DNA of 64,000 nt from Caulobacteraceae bacterium. Lineage in GTDB: Bacteria; Pseudomonadota; Alphaproteobacteria; Caulobacterales; Caulobacteraceae. Below the pieces are notes generated by a model that saw nothing but the letters and a program-made list of their open reading frames with translations, did no database searches and was not told the origin of the DNA. The translations under genes and the position numbers were made by a program. Positions 58,114 through 64,000 of this stretch are shown here, piece after piece (position 1 is the stretch's first letter; each line of letters begins with the position of its first letter). The stretch is from assembly GCA_028290905.1 (NCBI GenBank), contig JAQGIW010000245.1:1-64000 (forward strand), given 5' to 3'.

Positions 58114-59568
58114 ATGGGGCTCCGCGCGCGTTGCCCCAGAGTGTCACCTCTGTCAGCTCCCCGACTTTTGAATCGTCGCCACTCGTTCGGCCTCGCCGCG
58201 TGGGCGATCCTCGGCGCCAGTTGCGATGCCCGCTCCTCGGACCCGCCGGCCGCGCCCATGCCAGGGGCCGTCCCCGCGCCACCCGCCACGCCGCCCGACT
58301 TCGCGGGCCTCTCAGACCCCGACGCCCTGCGCTTCTACCAGCAGAGGAACTGGCGTCCGGCCTGGACCCAGACCCAGGCGCCGGCTCTGACGCGGGGCCT
58401 TGCCGAGGCGCGTCGCCACGGACTCGACCGCGTCGAGTTCGCCCCCAAGACGGCGCCCGGCGCCCCTCCCATCCAGCAGGACGTCGGCCTGACGCTCACG
58501 GCCCTCGGCTACGCCCGGGCCCTGTCGTCCGGGTTCGTCGATCCCAAGACCATCGAGAAGGTATTCACTCTCAAGCGCAACGAGGTCGACCTCGCCGCCG
58601 GCCTCGAGCAGGCGCTGGCGGGCGGCAAGCTCGAGGACTGGCTGGCCTCGCTGCCGCCCGTCGACGCCGAGTACAAGGCGCTCTCGGCCGCCTATCTGGA
58701 CGCCGTCGGTCCGGCGGGCCCGGCGTCCGCGCCGACCCCGACCGCCCCGGCCGACACCACCAGTTCCAAAACCGCCCCGGCTAAAACCGCTTCGGCCAAA
58801 GCCGCCACGGCCGCCGCTTCCGCCACGCCGGCCGACCGCGCCCGCCAGCTGGCGGCCAACCTCGAGCGGCGGCGCTGGCTGGCGCGCACCCCGCCGGCCA
58901 CCCGCATCGACGTGAACACGGGCGGCGCCTTCCTGACCTATGTGCGGCCGGACACCGCGCCCTTCGCCGCCCACGTGGTGGTCGGCCGCGACGACCACGA
59001 GACCCCCAGCATCCAGGCCTCCTTCCACAAGGTGGTCGCCAATCCCAAGTGGCGGGTGCCGATGGACATCGCGAAGAAGGAGATCCTGCCCAAGGGCGCC
59101 GCCTACATGCGCCGCGAGCACCTGCGCGTCGTGGGCGGCAAGGTCGAGCAGGATCCCGGGCCGCACAATTCCCTCGGCCTGGTGAAGTTCGACGTCGAGG
59201 ACCCTTTCGAGATCTACCTGCACGACACCCCGGCCAAGTCGCTCTTCGCCCTGCCGGAGCGACACAAGAGCCACGGTTGCGTGCGCGTGCAGAACGCCGT
59301 CGACTTCGCCCGCCTCCTCGCAGGCGAGGGCGGCAAGGCCGACGACTTCGACAAGGCGCTGGCGTCGGGCCAGACCAGCGAGGTCGACATCGGCAGGTCG
59401 ATCCCGGTGCGCATGCTCTACCACACCGCCTACGCCGACGACGCCGGCCAGGTCACCGTCCTCCCCGACGTCTACGGCTGGAACGACAAGCTGGCGGTCG
59501 CCCTCGGCCTGGGCCAGGGCCCCGCGGGCGGCTCCTCCCTCGAACCGGACACCGATGTCGGCCCCTGA
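58114..59568 (+). CDS. L,D-transpeptidase, YcbB-like (YkuD catalytic domain)
   Basis: DPDALRFYQQRNWRPAW; HNSLGLVKFDVEDPFEIYLHDTPAKSLFALPERHKSHGCVRVQNAVDFARLL; start uncertain. Confidence 0.9.
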   Translation: MGLRARCPRVSPLSAPRLLNRRHSFGLAAWAILGASCDARSSDPPAAPMPGAVPAPPATPPDFAGLSDPDALRFYQQRNWRPAWTQTQAPALTRGLAEARRHGLDRVEFAPKTAPGAPPIQQDVGLTLTALGYARALSSGFVDPKTIEKVFTLKRNEVDLAAGLEQALAGGKLEDWLASLPPVDAEYKALSAAYLDAVGPAGPASAPTPTAPADTTSSKTAPAKTASAKAATAAASATPADRARQLAANLERRRWLARTPPATRIDVNTGGAFLTYVRPDTAPFAAHVVVGRDDHETPSIQASFHKVVANPKWRVPMDIAKKEILPKGAAYMRREHLRVVGGKVEQDPGPHNSLGLVKFDVEDPFEIYLHDTPAKSLFALPERHKSHGCVRVQNAVDFARLLAGEGGKADDFDKALASGQTSEVDIGRSIPVRMLYHTAYADDAGQVTVLPDVYGWNDKLAVALGLGQGPAGGSSLEPDTDVGP

Positions 59569-59792
59569 GGGGCACACGCTACCGCTTGATGAAATCCACG
59601 AACGCCCGCAGCGGGGCGGGGCGGGGCGGTGGCGGCGGCCGGGGCAGTAGAAGAACGCAAGAAAAGCGGGGAGGTCGTTCAGGTCCGTCGGCATTGTTCA
59701 CCGTCCTGCACAGCCCGTGCAGATTGCCGGGGATTATCGCGCAGCGCCACCGCGCCCATATCCCCCTCCAACGCAGCCCTGGAGATCCCGCC

Positions 59793-60684
59793 ATGACCGA
59801 CATCACCGCCGCCGGCGCCTTCCGCCTGGGCGACCGCACCGTCAATCGCATGGGCTACGGCGCCATGCAGCTCGCCGGCCCCGGCGTCTTCGGGCCCCCG
59901 AAGGATCGCGAGCACGCCCTCGCCGTGCTGCGCGAGGCCTTGGCCGCCGGCGTCAACCACATCGACACCAGCGACTTCTACGGTCCCCATGTCACCAACC
60001 AGCTGATCCGCGAGGCCCTTCATCCCCTATCCGGACGACCTGGTGATCGTCACCAAGGTGGGTGCGGTGCGGGGCGCCGACGCCTCCTGGAACCCGGCCC
60101 AGAGCCCGGCCGAACTGACGCAGGCGGTCCACGACAACCTCCGCAACCTCGGCCTCGATGCGCTTGAGGTCGTCAACCTGCGCGTCATGGGCGACGTCCA
60201 TGCGCCCAGCGAGGGCTCGATTGCGCAGCAGTTCGCCGCCCTCGCCGAGCTCCGCCGGCAGGGGCTGATCCGTCATCTGGGCTTGAGCAACGTAACGGCG
60301 GCGCAGGTCGGCGAAGCGCAAGCAATTGCCCCGGTGGTCTGCGTGCAGAACCACTACAATCTCGCCCACCGCGCCGATGACGCCCTGATCGACGACTCGG
60401 CCGGGAAGGGGATCGCCTATGTGCCGTTCTTCCCGCTCGGCGGCTTCACGCCCCTGCAATCCGGGGCCCTGTCCAACGTCGCCGCGCGTCTGGGCGCCAC
60501 GCCCATGCAGGTCGCGCTCGCCTGGCTGCTGCGTCGCGCGCCCAACATCCTGCTGATCCCGGGCACCTCGTCGCTCGCCCACCTGCGCGAGAACCTGGCG
60601 GCCGCCGAACTGAAGCTTCCCGGCGACGCCCTCGCCGAACTCGACGCGATCGGGACCGGCGCGCCGAGCGAGCGCGTCGCCTAG
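59793..60684 (+). pseudogene. Aldo/keto reductase with apparent +1 frameshift
   Basis: MTDITAAGAFRLGDRTVNRMGYGAMQLAGPGVFGPPKDREHALAVL...HVTNQLIREALHP (frame 1), then PYPDDLVIVTKVGAVRGADASW... in another frame; switch at cccc 60024-60027. Confidence 0.85.
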
Positions 60685-60819
60685 GCGGCGACCTCCTCAG
60701 CCGGCCGTTTGGCGCGGGTCGCCGCGACGGCGCGGCCGCGCTCCAGCTAGGCGATGGGGATCTCCTGGCATTGCAGGGCCGGCGGCGAAGCGGAATAAGA
60801 TTTGGTTCGAGGGACGGTC

Positions 60820-61044
60820 ATGGCCGAAGGTCTGCTCGAGGGATTTCTCGGTGGCGAGGACGAGGGTCCGGAGGGCGAGGCGGGTGGTGAGCCCCGCGTC
60901 GCCGGGGAGGCGTTCGCCGCCGCTGTGGCCGCCGATCAGGCGGGGCGCGACCCCGGCGTCGCGCGCGCCACCGCACTTCGCCGACCCCCCGGTTGGTCGG
61001 TCTTGCGTCAGGCCCGCGACGCGGCCGCCGCCCACGCGAGCTGA
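60820..61044 (+). pseudogene. Truncated N-terminal fragment of a hypothetical protein (MAEGLLEGFLGGEDE...)
   Basis: Resembles a recalled family start (MAEGLL.G.LG.E.EKPE...AEAFAAAVAA....DP.VAR); similarity stops after DPGVAR. Confidence 0.4.
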
Positions 61045-61063
61045 ATCGCCGGCGGTCGTGCCT

Positions 61064-61849
61064 TCAGCCCTCGGCCAGCTCGATCCAGGTCGGGGCGTGG
61101 TCGCTCGCCTTCTCCCAGCCGCGGACATCGCGGTCGACGCCCGCCGCCACGAGGCGTCCCGCCACTCGCGGGCTCAGCAGCAGGTGGTCGATGCGCAGGC
61201 CGGCGTCGCGGGCGAAGGCGTTCCGGAAATAGTCCCAGAAGGTGTAGATCCGCTCGCGGGGATGCAGCGTCCTGACGGCGTCGGTCCACCCCTGCGCGAC
61301 GAGGGCGTGGAAGGCGGCGCGCACCTCGGGCCGGAAGAGCGCGTCGTCGAGCCAGCGCTCGGGCTTGTAGACGTCCAGGTCGGTGGGCATCACATTGTAG
61401 TCGCCGGCGAGGATCACGGGAGCGTCGTGCGCCAGCAGGCTCTGGGCGTGGAGGGTCAGCCGCTCCAACCAGCGCAGCTTGTAGTCGAACTTGGGTCCGG
61501 GGGCGGGATTGCCGTTAGGCAGGTACAGGCAGCCGACGATCACGCCGCGGATGGCCACCTCGATGTAGCGACTGTGGACGTCATCGGGATCACCCGGCAG
61601 GCCCCGCTGCGTCTCGATCGGATCATACGCCCGGGCCAGGATGGCGACCCCGTTCCAGCTCTTCTGTCCGTGCCAGATCGCCCCATAGCCGGCGTCGTGG
61701 ATCGCGCCGGCGGGGAACCGGTCTTGAGGCGCTTTGAGTTCCTGCAGGCACACGACGTCCGGCGAGGCTTCTTCCAGCCAGCGGAGCAGGACCGGAAGCC
61801 GGCCGTTGATCCCGTTCACATTGAAGGTGGCGATCTTCATCGGCGACAT
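61064..61849 (-). CDS. xthA: Exodeoxyribonuclease III
   Basis: MKIATFNVNGINGRLPVLLRWLEEASPDVVCLQELKAPQDRFP; PVILAGDYNVMPTDLDVYKP; GLRIDHLLLSP. Confidence 0.95.
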   Translation of the reverse strand: MSPMKIATFNVNGINGRLPVLLRWLEEASPDVVCLQELKAPQDRFPAGAIHDAGYGAIWHGQKSWNGVAILARAYDPIETQRGLPGDPDDVHSRYIEVAIRGVIVGCLYLPNGNPAPGPKFDYKLRWLERLTLHAQSLLAHDAPVILAGDYNVMPTDLDVYKPERWLDDALFRPEVRAAFHALVAQGWTDAVRTLHPRERIYTFWDYFRNAFARDAGLRIDHLLLSPRVAGRLVAAGVDRDVRGWEKASDHAPTWIELAEG

Positions 61850-61989
61850 TCCACATCCGGTTTCCCGCGGGTCCAGAAGATAACGCGGGACCCGCCAGGA
61901 ACAGCCGTTCCGATGGCCTTGAAAGGGATGGCCTTGAAAGGATGGCGGCCGGAGCGGCCTCGGCGGCGCTAGGGCCGCCCTTCAGACCG

Positions 61990-62730
61990 TCAGTTCATCT
62001 CGCGCAACCGGTCGAACTCGTCTTCGATGATCCGGTAGCAGTCGCAGGACGCCTCCTCCAGGCCGTGCCGGTCCAGGATCGTGAGCCGTCCGCGGGAATA
62101 GCGGATCAGTCCGGTGTTCTGTAGGGCGGAGGCGGCGGCGGAGACGCTGGGGCGCGTGACGCCCAGCATCATCGCCAGGTAGTTCTGGGTCAGTTCGAAA
62201 GTGTCGCCGTCGACCCTGTCGTGGGCCGTGAGCAGCCAGCGTGCGCACCGCCTGTCGATGGCGTGCAACTGGTTGCACGCGGCGTTCTGGCTGATCTGGG
62301 TGAACACCGCCAGGGCGTACCGGAGCATCAAACGCTTGAGCTCCGGGATCGTCTCCACGGCCCGTCGGAACGTTCCGGCCTTGATTCTGGAGGCGCGGCC
62401 GGCGATCTGGACGACCGCGCTGTTGGACATCGTCTCGCCGCCGAGGACGACCGGGAGACCTGTCGCGCCCTCCCGGCCGACGGTGGCGACTTCCACGGCC
62501 TGGCCTTCGGCGTCCATGGCGATGATCGACACCACGCCGGTGTGAGGAAACAGCACCTGGGAAGCCGGTTCCCGGGCTTCCGACACCACCGCGTCCTTCA
62601 TCAGGTCGACAAGGGAAAGGTCGGGAATCAGTTGATCGAGGACCCCACTGCTGAGGGAGGCCAGCAATTGGTTGGACCGATGCCCTTGGGCGGCCGGGCG
62701 CCCCAGGACAGCCGCTGACATGTGAGTCAT
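61990..62730 (-). CDS. Crp/Fnr-family transcriptional regulator
   Basis: LFPHTGVVSIIAMDAEGQAVEVATVGREGATGLPVVLGG; LTQNYLAMMLGVTRPSVSAAASALQNTGLIRYSRGRLTI. Confidence 0.92.
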   Translation of the reverse strand: MTHMSAAVLGRPAAQGHRSNQLLASLSSGVLDQLIPDLSLVDLMKDAVVSEAREPASQVLFPHTGVVSIIAMDAEGQAVEVATVGREGATGLPVVLGGETMSNSAVVQIAGRASRIKAGTFRRAVETIPELKRLMLRYALAVFTQISQNAACNQLHAIDRRCARWLLTAHDRVDGDTFELTQNYLAMMLGVTRPSVSAAASALQNTGLIRYSRGRLTILDRHGLEEASCDCYRIIEDEFDRLREMN

Positions 62731-62892
62731 CGCCGTTCCTCTTCGGGCGCCACTATTGGCAAGCGAGCGCCAACACCGGGCGAATACATGGCCCCGCTGA
62801 TGCTCTATTCCTCCAGGGGAGAATCGTCTGTTAGGTGTGCGACATAGGAATACCAAATTGTCGCATTTCAAATCTGCAACTAAGCGCAAAAT

Positions 62893-63642
62893 TCAGGCCT
62901 CGCCAGGCCTCGCATAAGGCGGATCGCGCGCCAGGGGGCTCTGCGGCTCCAACTGGCGGCGGAGGCGCTGCACGGCGGCGCGGCACTCACAGGCGCCGCG
63001 TTCCAGGGCGTCGCGGTCGAGGATTTCGATCGATCCCCGGGTGTACCGGATCCATCCGCGGTCCTGGACGGCGTTGGCGATAAGCGAGACCGACGGCCGG
63101 CTGACTCCAAGCATAACGGCCAGGAACTCCTGCGTGAGCGGAAGGAAGGTCGGTCCGCCGGCCAGGTCCTGGCACTCCAGAAGCCAGCGGTTGAAGCGCG
63201 GTTCGATGCTGTGGAGTCCATGGCAGGCGATGGCCTGCCGGCTCTCGGCCTGCAACAGCTCGGTCCGAATATGGACGGCCCGCCGAAGCGCGGCGCTGGA
63301 ATCGAACGCGTCGCGAAAGTGGCGCGCGTCGACCCGGAACGCCTCCCCGGGCACCTGCACGATCACGCGGGAGAACATCACGCCGCTGCCCAGCGCCTCG
63401 ATGAACCCCACGGCGCCCTCGCGGCCGACGATGGAGGTTTCGATGGCGTCGCCGGACAACATCACCGTGATGATCGACAGCAATCCGGTGTCGGGGAAGT
63501 AGACCCATTGGGCGGGCGCCTCCATTTCGTAGAGCACGTCGCCGAGCCGTAGCTTGACCCGTTCCAGGTGAGGCTCGAGTCTCGCCATGTCCGCCGCCGA
63601 CAGCGACCGCAGAAGACCGTTCTGGGAACCTGTGCCAGGCAT
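62893..63642 (-). CDS. Crp/Fnr-family transcriptional regulator
   Basis: YFPDTGLLSIITVMLSGDAIETSIVGREGAVGFIEALG; LTQEFLAVMLGVSRPSVSLIANAVQDRGWIRYTRGSIEI. Confidence 0.92.
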   Translation of the reverse strand: MPGTGSQNGLLRSLSAADMARLEPHLERVKLRLGDVLYEMEAPAQWVYFPDTGLLSIITVMLSGDAIETSIVGREGAVGFIEALGSGVMFSRVIVQVPGEAFRVDARHFRDAFDSSAALRRAVHIRTELLQAESRQAIACHGLHSIEPRFNRWLLECQDLAGGPTFLPLTQEFLAVMLGVSRPSVSLIANAVQDRGWIRYTRGSIEILDRDALERGACECRAAVQRLRRQLEPQSPLARDPPYARPGEA

Positions 63643-63756
63643 CCGTTACACTCCGGCCCGTTACGAAGCAGGGGGAACCGGTTCTTGTAAAGAACGCGCG
63701 TCACGACGGAAAACGAGGGCGGCACGCTCGATGGCGTCCATGGAATATCACGGGCC

Positions 63757-64000
63757 ATGAAGACCCTCCTCATTGTTTTCGATTCGGTCACCGGCGGGAC
63801 GCGCCAGGTCGCCGAGGCGGCCGCACTGGGGGCGGCGGGCGAGCCGGGCGTGGAACGGCGGCTGCTGCATGCCGACGAAGCGGGGGCGGAGGATGTCCTG
63901 GCCGCCGATGGCTATCTCTTCGCGACTCCCGAGATGCTGGCCGCCCTCTCGGGCCGCATGAAGCATTTCTTCGATCGCACCTACTATGCCGCCCTGGACC
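63757..64000 (+). CDS. Flavodoxin / NADPH-dependent FMN reductase-like protein (truncated by window end)
   Basis: MKTLLIVFDSVTGGTRQVAEAAALGA...DGYLFATPEMLAALSGRMKHFFDRTYYAALD. Confidence 0.82.
   Translation, partial: MKTLLIVFDSVTGGTRQVAEAAALGAAGEPGVERRLLHADEAGAEDVLAADGYLFATPEMLAALSGRMKHFFDRTYYAALD

Overview
This window reads as a high-GC alphaproteobacterial chromosome segment, probably Caulobacterales-like (inferred from gene content and repeats only). It opens with the 3' end of an rRNA operon (23S 3' end, 5S, tRNA-fMet, terminator). Then comes a ~38 kb exopolysaccharide/glycan locus (~0.8-39 kb). It carries many genes that look like members of the exosortase-A (XrtA/PEP-CTERM)-associated EPS families: amidotransferase, sugar transferase, FemAB-like, DUF3473-type deacetylase, outer-membrane barrel, CpsD-like kinase, chain-length determinant, export protein, O-glycosylation ligase-like and EpsB-like priming transferase. 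No exosortase, EpsI or PEP-CTERM protein is visible. The locus also has a Wzm/Wzt-type ABC exporter, a Wlb/Wbp-like diacetamido-sugar cassette, several glycosyltransferases and a beta-helix protein. It contains many decay scars: a truncated DegT aminotransferase, a kinase split by palindromic repeats, an IS256-family remnant, and a lower-GC GT2 patch with an out-of-place dockerin fragment. After a tRNA-like element at ~39.3 kb the content is mostly metabolic: SBF-like transporter, MBL-rhodanese, peroxiredoxin, serine hydrolase, TrmH/SpoU methyltransferase, glycerol kinase, a CoA-ester catabolic cluster with a TetR regulator and a clear operator-like palindrome, L,D-transpeptidases, exonuclease III and two Crp/Fnr regulators. 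Several intergenic palindromic repeat families are visible. No CRISPR array or intact mobile element was found. All assignments come from reading the sequence and family memory; no searches were run.
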